The translations under genes were made by a program, and so were the position numbers. From contig NZ_LMRS01000023.1 in the NCBI RefSeq assembly GCF_001426195.1, forward strand, positions 1 through 64,000: a stretch of DNA of 64,000 nt. The letters are read 5' to 3'. Below are positions 19,378 through 28,451 of the stretch, in pieces; within the stretch, counting starts at the first letter, position 1; every line of letters begins with the position of its first letter. The DNA is from Sphingomonas sp. Leaf339 (GTDB lineage: Bacteria; Pseudomonadota; Alphaproteobacteria; Sphingomonadales; Sphingomonadaceae). A model generated the notes under the pieces. It was given only the letters and a program-made list of their open reading frames with translations. It had not been told where the DNA came from and ran no database searches.

Positions 19378-20217
19378 TTACCGTGCTCCGCCGATCGGCA
19401 TGCAGTCGAACCCGCCCGCCGCCGCTGCCGCGCAAAGGCGGATGGCGCCTGCGCGGTCCGACGCCGCACCGACGCGGACACGAACCAGCGGCTTGCCAGG
19501 CACCTGTTCGTACGACGGCTGATACGCCGCCAGCGAGGGGACACGAGCCAGCGCCTTTTGCCAGGCGGCCTCCGCTGCCGGCTGGCCCGTGAAGGCGCCG
19601 ATCTGGATACGCCATGGCGCCGCACCGGGCAGGCTGGCGATGGCCGCCGGTGCCGCCGTGGCAGCGGCCATACGTGCGGCCGGATTGCGGCGGCTGGCGA
19701 CATAGGGTTCTTCGAGTTCGACCAGCGCGGTCGGCGCAAAGGTGGCGAGCGCGTCGGCCGGGGTCGCCGATGTGCGTTCGGCCACGGTGCCGGCGACGGT
19801 GCAGAAACCGCGCTGGGCCGCCGGATCGGCAAAGAAATTGTAGAGCTGCGTCATGTGTCGGTCGAGCGTGGCGGGGTCGCTGCCATGGCGGGCCTTTTCG
19901 GCGGCATAGGCGGTGGCGAGCGCCCCTTTACGATCGGTCAGAAACGCATTGTAGCGGGTGACGATCGCGGCGCCGGCCGGCCCCTGCCCGCAACTGAGCG
20001 CCGCGACGTTCAGGGCGGCGCGCAGATGCCAGACTGCTTCCTCCGGCCCCAGATCGCTGTTGATCGTAGGGGTCGGTGGCGGTGGGGTCGGCGTTTCGAC
20101 CGGCACGGGTGGTTCGACCGGCGGCGGCGGTGCGGGCTTGTCGCGATGCGCGCAGCCGGCGATCAACAGGGCCAGCGTCGTGCCGGCGATCGTCTTGCGC
20201 ATGTTCATGGCCCCCAT
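19378..20217 (-). CDS. SPOR domain-containing lipoprotein
   Basis: 279 residues. A lipoprotein signal ends with LLIAGC (lipobox), followed by a long proline/valine-rich linker typical of envelope proteins. The C-terminal about 75 residues form a SPOR domain (WRIQIGAFTGQPAAEAAWQK and then VRVRVGAASDRAGAIRLC), which binds denuded septal peptidoglycan. The middle region (VAALSCGQGPAGAAIVTRYN) contains cysteines and is of unknown role. AGGGAAA lies 5 bases before the first ATG. It would localise to the division site. Confidence 0.85.
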   Translation of the reverse strand: MGAMNMRKTIAGTTLALLIAGCAHRDKPAPPPPVEPPVPVETPTPPPPTPTINSDLGPEEAVWHLRAALNVAALSCGQGPAGAAIVTRYNAFLTDRKGALATAYAAEKARHGSDPATLDRHMTQLYNFFADPAAQRGFCTVAGTVAERTSATPADALATFAPTALVELEEPYVASRRNPAARMAAATAAPAAIASLPGAAPWRIQIGAFTGQPAAEAAWQKALARVPSLAAYQPSYEQVPGKPLVRVRVGAASDRAGAIRLCAAAAAGGFDCMPIGGAR

Positions 20218-20378
20218 GGCGGTTTCCCTACCCGTTTCCCCCTACCCGCTTCGTCGTCGGCGTAAAGCGGTGCTGCGCCGGGGCGTGTGTGATCCGACGT
20301 CATGATGCGGGGCTTGCCAAGTCGTTCGGAACGCGGGAACAGTGCAGGCATCCTTCCCTAAATGTCGAGGAACGCGCC

Positions 20379-22025
20379 TTGCCGTCAAAGCTGCTGATCT
20401 CCTTCCTGCTGTCCACCGTCATCGCCGCGCCGTCCTTCGCGCAGGAGGCGAAGCCCGACGCCAAACCGGCGGGCGGCAAGACGCATACCGAGATCGCGAA
20501 GCAGGAGGCCGAATCCGCCTGGGCGACCGCACCGATCGAGGAGCAGGAGGTGAAGCATCGCGACGCGGTGACGGTGGGTGGTCGCCGCCTGCCCTATACC
20601 GCCAGCGCGGGTACGCTGACGATCCGCGATATCGAAGGCAAGCCGACCGCCAGCGTCTTCTACACCGCCTACACGCTGGACGGCGTGAAGCCCGGCAGCA
20701 AGCGGCCGGTGACGTTCTTCTACAATGGCGGGCCGGGCAGCCCCAGTTTCTGGCTGCGGATGGGGTCGTTCGCGCCGATCCGTATCCGCACGACCAACCC
20801 CGAATTCATCCGGCCGGCGCCCTATGACGTCGGACCGAACCCGGACACGCTGCTCGACAAGACCGACATGGTGTTCATCGACGCGGTCGGCACCGGTTAT
20901 TCGCGGCCGCTGGGCGATATGAAGCCATCGGACTTCTATGGCACCGACGAGGATGCGGACGCCTTCGCCAAGGCCATCCTGCGGTATTCGACCAAGTATA
21001 GTCGCTGGACCAGCCCCAAATTCCTGTTCGGCGAAAGCTATGGCACGCTGCGCTCCGGCGCGCTGGCGTATCAGTTGCAGGAGCGCGGCATGGCGCTGAA
21101 CGGCGTCGTGCTGCTGTCTTCGATCATGAATTACGGTTATCGTCAGCCGGGGCTGGACCAGGTCTATCTGAACTATCTGCCCAGCTATGCGGCGACGGCA
21201 TGGTATCACAACCGGATGCCGAACCGGCCGGCGGACGTGGCGACGGCGGTGGCGCAGGCGCGTACCTTTGCGACGGGGCCGTACATGGTCGCGCTGGCCA
21301 AGGGGCAGAGCATTTCCGATGCGGAACGCGATGCCGTGGCGAACCAGATGAGCCAGTTGATCGGGATCAGCCCGGATTTCATCAAGCGCGCGAACCTGCG
21401 CATCGACCTGCCCCGGTTCCAGAAGGAATTGCTGCGCGGGCAGGCGCGCACGATCGGCCGCTTCGACTCGCGTTACACCGGGATCGACACCGATGCGGCC
21501 GGCGAGCGGCCGGAAACGGATGCGTCGTCGGACGCGATCTCGGGCGCGTACATCGCCTCATTCACTGATTATTTGACGGGCACATTGGGGTACAGGACCG
21601 AGATGCCGTACCGCCTGTCGGCGCGCGATGCGGCGGGTTGGTCGTGGAACTGGAAGCATGACGCGCCGGGGCGCAGCGGTGGCGGTGGCCAGAACAACCC
21701 GAACACGGCGGTCGATCTGGCGGCGGCGATGCGGGCCAATCCGTATCTGAAGGTGCTGTCGATGAACGGGTATTACGACATGGCGACGCCGTTCTTCGGC
21801 ACCGAGAACGATCTGGGCCACATGATGCTGGAACGGCCGCAACAGGCGAACCTGCGCTTCACCTATTATCCCGCCGGCCACATGACCTATCTGAACCCGG
21901 ACGCGCTGCACCGGATGAAGGCCGATCTGGCGGGCTGGTACGACGAGGCGGTGAGCGATGCACGGTCGGCGACGCCGCCGGTGCCGGCCACGACGAGCAC
22001 GGGTGGGGATACGCCGACGAACTGA
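20379..22025 (+). CDS. Exported S10 family serine carboxypeptidase-like protein
   Basis: 548 residues from a TTG start that has GAGGAA 6 bases upstream and gives a clean signal peptide (LISFLLSTVIAAPSFAQ). S10 features are present: FFYNGGPGSPSFWLRMGSF for the oxyanion hole, the nucleophile in FGESYGT (S220), a catalytic aspartate candidate in NGYYDMATPF and histidine in PAGHMTYL. Bacterial members are periplasmic peptidases of uncertain substrate. It stands alone, divergent from the SPOR gene. Confidence 0.9.
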   Translation: MPSKLLISFLLSTVIAAPSFAQEAKPDAKPAGGKTHTEIAKQEAESAWATAPIEEQEVKHRDAVTVGGRRLPYTASAGTLTIRDIEGKPTASVFYTAYTLDGVKPGSKRPVTFFYNGGPGSPSFWLRMGSFAPIRIRTTNPEFIRPAPYDVGPNPDTLLDKTDMVFIDAVGTGYSRPLGDMKPSDFYGTDEDADAFAKAILRYSTKYSRWTSPKFLFGESYGTLRSGALAYQLQERGMALNGVVLLSSIMNYGYRQPGLDQVYLNYLPSYAATAWYHNRMPNRPADVATAVAQARTFATGPYMVALAKGQSISDAERDAVANQMSQLIGISPDFIKRANLRIDLPRFQKELLRGQARTIGRFDSRYTGIDTDAAGERPETDASSDAISGAYIASFTDYLTGTLGYRTEMPYRLSARDAAGWSWNWKHDAPGRSGGGGQNNPNTAVDLAAAMRANPYLKVLSMNGYYDMATPFFGTENDLGHMMLERPQQANLRFTYYPAGHMTYLNPDALHRMKADLAGWYDEAVSDARSATPPVPATTSTGGDTPTN

Positions 22026-22035
22026 ACGCGGCGGG

Positions 22036-22872
22036 TTATTTCCGGGTCGCCGGCCACCCCAGGTCGGCGACCACGGGAAAATGATCCGACGGATAGCGAT
22101 CGCCGGTGTGATCGGTCAGCGTCGTCGCGCTGCGGACCGTGAAGCCCCGGACGAATATCCAGTCGATCCGCCGATCCGGCTTGCCGGTGAAGTTGTGAAA
22201 GGTCTCCGCCGGCCCGGTGCGATGCGGGGCGGTAGTCCAGACGTCGGACAATGTCGCGGCGAGCGTCGCATGGGCGCGACTGTCAGGCACGGTGTTGAAG
22301 TCGCCGGTCAGCACCACCGGATCGCGACCGGCGATGGCGGGCAGGCGCGCGGCGATCAGGCGGGCGGCCTTTTCGCGCGCCGGCTCGTCCTGATCGCGAT
22401 AGGGGAAATGCGTGTTCAATAGGACGAAGCGGCGACCGGCACGATCGCGGAACCGACCCCACGTCACCATCCGTGGCAGGATGTTGCCCCAGGTGATGCT
22501 GGCCACCGTATCGGGCGTATCCGACAGCCAGAAATCGCCGCTGGCGAGCAGGCGCAGGCGATCCATGCGATAGAAGATGCCCATATGCTCGTCGCCGTGG
22601 CCGCCGCGACGGTCGCGCCCGAACCAGGCATAGCGGGGCAGACGGCGGATGACGTCGTCGCCCTGCCGCTGGAACAGTTCCTGCGTGCCGATGATATCGG
22701 GATCGGCCTTTGCCACCGTGGCGGCGAATAGATCGCGGCGATTGGCCCATTCGTTCGGGCCGTCGCTGGCGATCGGCAGGCGGACGTTGAAGGTCATGAC
22801 GCGCAGGTCGCGCGCCGACGCCGCAGCCGGCGCCAGCAACAGCGCGAGCGCCACGAAAAACGCGCGGATCAT
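22036..22872 (-). CDS. Exported endonuclease/exonuclease/phosphatase family hydrolase
   Basis: 278 residues with a signal peptide (MIRAFFVALALLLAPAAASA). EEP-family motifs appear in order: RVMTFNVRL, IIGTQELF, LNTHFPYRDQ, VVLTGDFNTVPDS and the C-terminal SDHFPVVADL. This is a metal-dependent phosphoesterase of DNase I fold; export suggests a nutrient-scavenging or lipid/sugar-phosphate role rather than DNA repair. The start overlaps the rpoN stop by 4 bases. Confidence 0.88.
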   Translation of the reverse strand: MIRAFFVALALLLAPAAASARDLRVMTFNVRLPIASDGPNEWANRRDLFAATVAKADPDIIGTQELFQRQGDDVIRRLPRYAWFGRDRRGGHGDEHMGIFYRMDRLRLLASGDFWLSDTPDTVASITWGNILPRMVTWGRFRDRAGRRFVLLNTHFPYRDQDEPAREKAARLIAARLPAIAGRDPVVLTGDFNTVPDSRAHATLAATLSDVWTTAPHRTGPAETFHNFTGKPDRRIDWIFVRGFTVRSATTLTDHTGDRYPSDHFPVVADLGWPATRK

Positions 22873-24347
22873 GCTCCCTCCAGCGTCTTCTGCCGGCGGC
22901 GCTGTACGGAGCTGCCGATGCCCAGCGCCTCGCGATATTTGGCGACGGTGCGGCGTGCGATGTCGAAGCCCTTGGCCTGCAACAGTTCGACCAGCGTGTC
23001 GTCGGACAGGATCTTGGCTCCTTCACTGGCGATCAGCGCGCGGATCGCGCTTTTCACCGCCTGCGCCGAGACGGCGTCACCGCCATCGGCGGCCTGGATC
23101 GCGCTAGTGAAGAAATATTTCATCTCGAACATGCCGCGCGCGCAGGAGAGATATTTGTTGCTCGTCACGCGGCTGACGGTCGATTCGTGCATCTCGATCG
23201 CGTCGGCGATCTGACGCAGCGTCATCGGTTTCAGATGCGCGACGCCGTGGCGGAAGAACGCCTGTTGCTGCTTCACGATCTCGGTCGCGACCTTCACGAT
23301 CGTGCGCTGACGCTGGTCGAGCGCCTTCACCAGCCAATTGGCGCTGGCGAGGCAATCGGACAACCATGCCTTGGCCGCCTTGTCCTGCGGGCCGTGGCTG
23401 AGTTCGGCGTGATAGCGGCGGTTGACGAGGACGCGGGGCAGCGTGGCGCCGTTCACCTCGACCAGCCAGCCGCTACCGGTCGCGCGCACGAACAGGTCGG
23501 GGACGACCGCCTGCGCCGGCTCACCACCATAGCGACAGCCGGGTTTGGGATCATAGCCGCGCAACTCACGGACCATGTCGGCCATGTCCTCGTCGTCGCA
23601 GTGGCACAGGCGTTTCAGCCGGCCAAGATCGCCGCGCGCGAGCAGATCGAGATTGGCGAGCAGTTTCGCCATGCACGGGTCGTAACGGTCGGCCTCCTTC
23701 GCCTGGAGCGTCAGGCATTCCGACAGATCGCGCGCACCGACGCCGGTGGGATCGAAGGTCTGGATGGTCGCCAGCACATCCTCGACCCGCGCGAGCGAAA
23801 TGCCGAGGCGGCCGGCGATGTCGAGCAACGGCACCGTCAGATACCCGGCCTCGTCGATCTGGTCGATCAGATGCTGGGCGATGAAGAAATCGACGGCCGA
23901 TACCGCGGTGCCGGCCTGCGCCAGCAGGTGGTCGGCGAGGCAATAGCTGGTGTCGGCAAAGGCATCGAGATCGGGCCCGTCCTCCGGCATCTGGCCGCTG
24001 CCGGACGAACCGCCAGCCGATAGCGCGCCATCAAAACTACCGCCGCCGTCGCTGATCGAATCCTGCTGGTGGCTTTCGGTGGCGTAATCGACGTCGATCG
24101 GTTCGGCCGGGGCGGTGCCCGCGAGCAGTTCGTCGGCGGCGGCCGGCTCCTCGCGCTCGATGCGTTCGGGCTTCACCACTTCGTCCGTTTGGGATGCTTC
24201 GAGCAGGGGGTTGCGCTCGACCTCCTCGGCGATGAAGCCCTCGATCTCCAGGTTCGACAGGGCGAGCAGCTTGATCGCCTGTTGCAGCTGCGGCGTCATC
24301 ACCAGCGATTGCGACTGGCGCAGGTCGAGGCGGGGGGCGAGGCTCAT
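22869..24347 (-). CDS. rpoN: RNA polymerase sigma-54 factor
   Basis: 492 residues. Region I is the glutamine/leucine-rich LRQSQSLVMTPQLQQAIKLL, followed by an acidic region II. The core-binding region and a helix-turn-helix (TLRQIADAIEMHESTVSRVT) come next, and the RpoN box ARRTVAKYRE lies near the C-terminus. It recognises -24/-12 promoters and needs AAA+ activators; the NtrC-like protein at 4415-5821 has an altered contact loop. It follows lptB by 51 bases, the usual alphaproteobacterial neighbourhood, but the customary hpf and ptsN are replaced by the EEP hydrolase. Confidence 0.96.
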   Translation of the reverse strand: MSLAPRLDLRQSQSLVMTPQLQQAIKLLALSNLEIEGFIAEEVERNPLLEASQTDEVVKPERIEREEPAAADELLAGTAPAEPIDVDYATESHQQDSISDGGGSFDGALSAGGSSGSGQMPEDGPDLDAFADTSYCLADHLLAQAGTAVSAVDFFIAQHLIDQIDEAGYLTVPLLDIAGRLGISLARVEDVLATIQTFDPTGVGARDLSECLTLQAKEADRYDPCMAKLLANLDLLARGDLGRLKRLCHCDDEDMADMVRELRGYDPKPGCRYGGEPAQAVVPDLFVRATGSGWLVEVNGATLPRVLVNRRYHAELSHGPQDKAAKAWLSDCLASANWLVKALDQRQRTIVKVATEIVKQQQAFFRHGVAHLKPMTLRQIADAIEMHESTVSRVTSNKYLSCARGMFEMKYFFTSAIQAADGGDAVSAQAVKSAIRALIASEGAKILSDDTLVELLQAKGFDIARRTVAKYREALGIGSSVQRRRQKTLEGA

Positions 24348-24398
24348 GGATGGCTCGGCCCGGAGGCGGCGGCGGTGGGGGAAAGCACCACCATCACG

Positions 24399-25172
24399 CT
24401 ACAGCGAAAAAGTCTCGCCGAGGTACAGGCGGCGGACATTGGCGTCGGCGACGAGTTCGGCCGGGCTGCCCGTGAACAGCACGCGGCCGTCATAGATGAT
24501 GTAGGCGCGGTCGACGATGTCGAGGGTTTCGCGAACATTATGGTCGGTGATGAGCACGCCGATGTCGCGGCGCTTCAGGTCCTTCACCAGATCGCGGATG
24601 TCGGCGATCGAGATCGGATCGATGCCCGCGAACGGCTCGTCGAGCAGCATGATCGACGGATCGGCGGCGAGCGCACGGGCGATCTCGGCACGGCGACGCT
24701 CGCCGCCCGACAGCGCCATGGCGGGCGCGGCGCGCAGGCGGGTCAGGCCGAATTCCTCCAGCAGGCGGTCGAGCTTGGCCTGACGCGCGTCGCGGTCAGG
24801 CTCCGACAGTTCGAGCACGGTCAGGATGTTCTTCTCGATCGACAGGCCCCGGAAGATCGAGGTTTCCTGTGGCAGGTAACCGAGGCCGAGAATCGCGCGG
24901 CGATACATCGGCAGGCCGGTGATGTCGTCGCCGTCCAGCATGATGCGGCCCGAATCAGGCTTCACCAGACCCATCACCGAATAGAAGCACGTCGTCTTGC
25001 CCGCGCCGTTCGGCCCGAGCAGACCGATCACCTCGCCGCGCCCGACCGACACGGACACGTCGGTCAGCACGGTGCGCTTGTCATAGGACTTGGCGATCGA
25101 CACGACCTGCAATCCGTGGGCCACCGGCGGCTCGGCGATCGGCGGTGCGGTTTCGAGGGTGGTCACGTCCAT
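24399..25172 (-). CDS. lptB: LPS export ABC transporter ATPase
   Basis: 257 residues. Walker A GPNGAGKTTCFY, signature LSGGERRRAEIARALA, Walker B MLLDEPFAGIDP and the LptB-specific LPQETSIFRGLS and GVLITDHNVRETL are all present. It powers LPS extraction from the inner membrane with LptFG (not in the window) and LptC. A 175-base gap without a recognisable gene separates it from lptA. The first about 15 residues before the ABC core are an extension. Confidence 0.96.
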   Translation of the reverse strand: MDVTTLETAPPIAEPPVAHGLQVVSIAKSYDKRTVLTDVSVSVGRGEVIGLLGPNGAGKTTCFYSVMGLVKPDSGRIMLDGDDITGLPMYRRAILGLGYLPQETSIFRGLSIEKNILTVLELSEPDRDARQAKLDRLLEEFGLTRLRAAPAMALSGGERRRAEIARALAADPSIMLLDEPFAGIDPISIADIRDLVKDLKRRDIGVLITDHNVRETLDIVDRAYIIYDGRVLFTGSPAELVADANVRRLYLGETFSL

Positions 25173-25347
25173 CGGGTCGACATCTCGCAGCAGAGGGTTG
25201 CCAGAAGGTTAGCGTCGGGCGCCTGCGTCACCAGGTCTGGCAGGAAACATGCATGGAAAAACGCAAAGGCCGATATGCCCCAGCGCGCGCCGACCGGGAA
25301 GCCCCGATCGCGGCGACCGACGCACGGGAACGGCATCCCGCCGCCCG

Positions 25348-25893
25348 TCAGTTGTTCCGCTGCGGGACCGAGAAGGTGCCGGTGACACGGCCGCCGCGCT
25401 GTTGCACCGTGCCGGCGGGTGCGCCGCTGCTGCTGCCCGGGACCGACGATCCGTCGATCACCGCGCGACCGGTATCGAGGTTGATCGTCAGCCGGCCGCC
25501 GTTGACGGTGTTGCCGCCGCCCTGCGTCAGGCTGACCGCGCCCAGCATGGTGATGAGGCGCTTGTTCAGATCGTAGATCGCATATTGGCTCTTGGCGATC
25601 TGGTCCGGCCGACGGACAGTGACGCCGCCCGACGCATCCAGCCGCGACACCTGCGGACTGCCGCCGACGACCTGGCCGGTATAGGCGACGGTCATCCGCG
25701 TGGCATCCAATGTCATCTCCGCCTGCTTCACCGACACGTTACCGGTCAGCACGGCGCGGTTGGCGCGATCCTGCAATTCGATATGGTCCGCGCCAAAATC
25801 GATCGGCGCATTGGTGTTGTGACGCTGCTGCGCGGGGGCCGCCGTGGCGAGTCCCGTCAGGAGGACGGAGAGGATGAGGATGGGCGCGCGCAT
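25348..25893 (-). CDS. lptA: Periplasmic LPS transport protein LptA
   Basis: 181 residues with a signal peptide (ILILSVLLTGLATAAPAQ) and an OstA-type beta-jellyroll. The segments APIDFGADHIELQDRANRAV, LTGNVSVKQAEMTLDATRM and VTVRRPDQIAKSQYAIYDL match the family. It forms the periplasmic bridge carrying LPS to LptD. The C-terminus is glycine/serine-rich and probably disordered. It is 6 bases downstream of lptC. Confidence 0.92.
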   Translation of the reverse strand: MRAPILILSVLLTGLATAAPAQQRHNTNAPIDFGADHIELQDRANRAVLTGNVSVKQAEMTLDATRMTVAYTGQVVGGSPQVSRLDASGGVTVRRPDQIAKSQYAIYDLNKRLITMLGAVSLTQGGGNTVNGGRLTINLDTGRAVIDGSSVPGSSSGAPAGTVQQRGGRVTGTFSVPQRNN

Positions 25894-25899
25894 GCGGCG

Positions 25900-26538
25900 C
25901 TATTTCGCCCCTCGCGGGTCGAACCGCAAGCGGGCATTGCCATCGAGCGTGACGGTACGGCTTTCCAGATCGGCACGCATCCGATTCGCGCTGAACACCC
26001 CTTGCGGCACGGTGCCGGTGACGGCGCCGGTGCTCTGCATCTGGCGCGATTGCAGATCGAGCGTCGCGTCGCGCGTATCGAGCCGATAACCGCCCGCCGC
26101 GCGCACCGCGATCGGCCCGTCGAGCGTGACGCGCTCATTATCCATATTGTATCGCCCCTGCCCCGCCACGATCCGGGCCGGGCCATCGACCAACTGGATG
26201 CCCGCCTGCAGATCGCGCAATTGTACGACGGGTTCGGCGGAACTGCGCTGGATCGCGGAGCCGGCGTCGAGTTCGAACGGCTGGCCCTTGGTATCCTGAC
26301 CCCGGTAACGCGCAGCCTGAATCTTCATGCGTTCGTGCGCTACCTCCACCTTCTTTTTGTCGAGCACGAAGGACACGTCGCCCGCCGCGGTCAGCGGCGC
26401 CATGACGAGGAAGGCGGCAAGCACGCCAATGCCCATCGGCAGCACGACCCGGGCAATGCCGACGAGCCGGTCGTGCCGGCTGCCGGGCGCGGCCCAGTCC
26501 TGCCGCGCCGACCGGACATGGCGCGCGACTTCAGACAT
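25900..26538 (-). CDS. lptC: LPS export protein LptC
   Basis: 212 residues. One N-terminal transmembrane segment (VVLPMGIGVLAAFLVMAPL) is followed by a periplasmic LptC jellyroll, with KMKIQA-like and QGRYNMDNERVTLDGPI segments. It links the LptBFG complex to LptA. The start overlaps the rnd stop by 8 bases; an upstream in-frame ATG would intrude into rnd. The gene order rnd-lptC-lptA-lptB-rpoN is conserved in sphingomonads. Confidence 0.9.
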   Translation of the reverse strand: MSEVARHVRSARQDWAAPGSRHDRLVGIARVVLPMGIGVLAAFLVMAPLTAAGDVSFVLDKKKVEVAHERMKIQAARYRGQDTKGQPFELDAGSAIQRSSAEPVVQLRDLQAGIQLVDGPARIVAGQGRYNMDNERVTLDGPIAVRAAGGYRLDTRDATLDLQSRQMQSTGAVTGTVPQGVFSANRMRADLESRTVTLDGNARLRFDPRGAK

Positions 26539-27151
26539 GGGCGAAAATGTCCTGTTCCGGCCACCCGGCCAGATCGAGTTCGGCACGCACGGGCAGGAAA
26601 TCGAAGCACGCCTGCGCCAGTTCCATCCGCCCCTCGCGCGTCAGCCGGCGCTCCAGCTCCGCCTTCAACCGGTGGAGGTAACGCACATCGGACGCGGCAT
26701 ATTCCTTTTGCGCGTCGGACAGTTCCGGGCCGCCCCAATCGGACGATTGCTGCGCCTTCGACAGGTCCTGCGCCAGCAGTTCGCGGACCAGCTCCTTCAG
26801 GCCGTGACGATCGGTATAGGTGCGCACCAACCGCGACGCGATCTTGGTGTCCCAGGCGGGGGCCGCGACGACGCCCAGATAATGTCGGATCGCGGCGATA
26901 TCGAAGCGACCGAAATGATAGAGTTTCAGCACGCCGTTATCGGCGATCAGCGCGCGCAGATTCGGCGCGGCATAATCGCTGCCCGGGCCGAACCGGACGA
27001 GGTGTTCGTCCGCGCCGCCATCGGACAACTGGACCACGCACAACCGGTCGCGCGGGGTGATAAGGCCCATCGTCTCGGTATCGACGGCGATGCTGGTGGC
27101 GCCCGCGAACAGGCCGGCGGGGATGTCTTCCTCGTGGAAATATACGCTCAT
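26531..27151 (-). CDS. rnd: Short ribonuclease D
   Basis: 206 residues, only the DEDD 3'-5' exonuclease domain. Exo I is SIAVDTETMGL, Exo II LYHFGRFDIAAIRH, and Exo III YAASDVRYLHRL. The HRDC domains of E. coli RNase D are absent, as is common in alphaproteobacterial copies. It should trim 3' ends of tRNA or other RNAs. The frame stays open far upstream through the complement of the glycine-rich repeats of the next gene; that part is not real, and ATG at 27151 is the start. Confidence 0.92.
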   Translation of the reverse strand: MSVYFHEEDIPAGLFAGATSIAVDTETMGLITPRDRLCVVQLSDGGADEHLVRFGPGSDYAAPNLRALIADNGVLKLYHFGRFDIAAIRHYLGVVAAPAWDTKIASRLVRTYTDRHGLKELVRELLAQDLSKAQQSSDWGGPELSDAQKEYAASDVRYLHRLKAELERRLTREGRMELAQACFDFLPVRAELDLAGWPEQDIFAHV

Positions 27152-27484
27152 GCGCTCGCCGTAGCGGCTGGGGCGTGAACGCTCAATGGCCGGTGACCGC
27201 GGCGGCACGCGAGTCGTGGCGCCGTAACCACCGGATCGGACCCCTGATAATCGATTGCGGGAAATGATCGGTGTGCCTTCTGTGCCGTTCGGGCAACGTT
27301 CCGCCGCTTTCCGTACCGGTTCCTGCCATGAAGTTGACGAATTTGTTCGCGGCGTTCGTTTTGTTCCGCTATATCTCGAATCAGGCGCAAAAGGTTTCGC
27401 GCCAAAGGATCGTGAGAGCTTCGTCCGGCGCTCGTGTTCTTGAGGATGCATCATACGGGCGAACCGGGAAGACGAACAGGGCTT
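27152..27484 (+). other. Long divergent leader between rnd and the cold-shock gene
   Basis: This 333-base gap contains no convincing gene. It must hold both the leftward promoter for rnd-lpt-rpoN and the rightward promoter for the cold-shock protein. Cold-shock genes often have a long structured 5' leader, which would fit here, but no specific promoter or thermometer could be assigned by eye. Confidence 0.4.
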
Positions 27485-28360
27485 ATGGGTTTCGATAAAG
27501 GCGGCCGCGGTAATCGTGGCGGACGTGGTCGCGACAAGCGCGACAGCTTCGGCGGCGACGATAACGGCGGCGGCTTCGGCGGCGGCGGTTTCGGCGGCGG
27601 TAACAGCTTCGGCGGCGGCAGCAGCTTCGGTGGCGGCGGCGATCGCTTCGGCGGTGGCGGCGGCTTTGGCGGCGGCGGTGGCGGTGGTGGCTTCCGCGGC
27701 GGTGGTGGCGGCGGCTTCAGCGGCGGCGGTGGCGGCGGCTTTGGTGGCGGTGGCGGCGGCGGTGGTCGCGGCATGCCCCCCCAGGTCGTGGGCGAAGGCA
27801 CGGGTGTCGTAAAGTTCTTCAACGCGCAGAAGGGCTTTGGGTTCGTTGTCCGTGATGATGGCGGCGAAGACGTGTTCGTGCACATCTCGGCCGTCGAGCA
27901 GGCCGGTCTCAGCGGTCTGGCCGAAGGTCAGCCGATGGGCTTCACGCTGGTCGATCGCGGTGGCCGTATCTCGGCGACCGAACTGAAGATCGACGGCGAG
28001 CCGATGGCCGTCACCGATCGTGCGCCCCCGCGCGAACCCCGCGAGGGCGGCTTCGGCGGTGGTGATCGTGGCCCCCGTCAGGGTGGCGGCGATCGTGGTG
28101 GCTTCGGCGGCGCGTCCGGCGGCGCACCGCAGCGTCAGCTGACCGGTGAGAAGGCGACGGGCACCGTCAAGTTCTTTAACGCGATGAAGGGCTTCGGCTT
28201 CATTCAGCGCGACGATGGTCAGCCCGATGCATTCGTGCACATTTCGGCCGTCGAGCGCGCCGGCATGGCGAGCCTGAACGAGGGCGATCGCCTGCAGTTC
28301 GAGATCGAGGTCGATCGTCGCGGCAAGTACGCGGCAGTGAACCTGGCGCAGGGCAGCTGA
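27485..28360 (+). CDS. Double cold-shock-domain protein with a glycine-rich RGG-like N-terminus
   Basis: 291 residues. Residues 1-97 are almost all Gly with scattered Phe, Arg, Ser and Asp, a low-complexity RNA-binding type of region. Two cold-shock domains follow at about 104-168 and 223-289, each with the RNP motifs (KFFNAQKGFGFV and DVFVHIS; KFFNAMKGFGFI and DAFVHIS). A second Gly/Arg/Asp-rich linker joins them. It probably binds single-stranded RNA or DNA as a chaperone. ATG at 27485 is chosen; 17 codons upstream are open but unlike a protein start. A strong terminator follows. Confidence 0.9.
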   Translation: MGFDKGGRGNRGGRGRDKRDSFGGDDNGGGFGGGGFGGGNSFGGGSSFGGGGDRFGGGGGFGGGGGGGGFRGGGGGGFSGGGGGGFGGGGGGGGRGMPPQVVGEGTGVVKFFNAQKGFGFVVRDDGGEDVFVHISAVEQAGLSGLAEGQPMGFTLVDRGGRISATELKIDGEPMAVTDRAPPREPREGGFGGGDRGPRQGGGDRGGFGGASGGAPQRQLTGEKATGTVKFFNAMKGFGFIQRDDGQPDAFVHISAVERAGMASLNEGDRLQFEIEVDRRGKYAAVNLAQGS

Positions 28361-28400
28361 TCCGGCTTCTCGCCGATTAGTCTTACCGACGTCTGACGAG

Positions 28401-28440
28401 CGGCCCGCCTGGAATTTTGCCCGGCGGGCCGTTTGCGTTT
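28401..28440 (+). terminator. Rho-independent terminator of the cold-shock gene
   Basis: CGGCCCGCC pairs perfectly with GGCGGGCCG (28401-28409 with 28423-28431) and is followed by TTTGCGTTT. It lies 40 bases after the stop codon and just before the glutaminyl cyclase gene. Confidence 0.85.
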
Positions 28441-28451
28441 ACGGAGTGCGG

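Noticed and set aside
27255..27443. A 62-codon frame in the cold-shock leader
   Set aside because: No ribosome binding site and no protein-like composition; more likely part of the leader.
27152..28240. Extension of the rnd frame by about 360 codons through the cold-shock gene
   Set aside because: The alanine/threonine-rich stretch is just the complement of the glycine-rich repeats; RNase D has a clear start at 27151.
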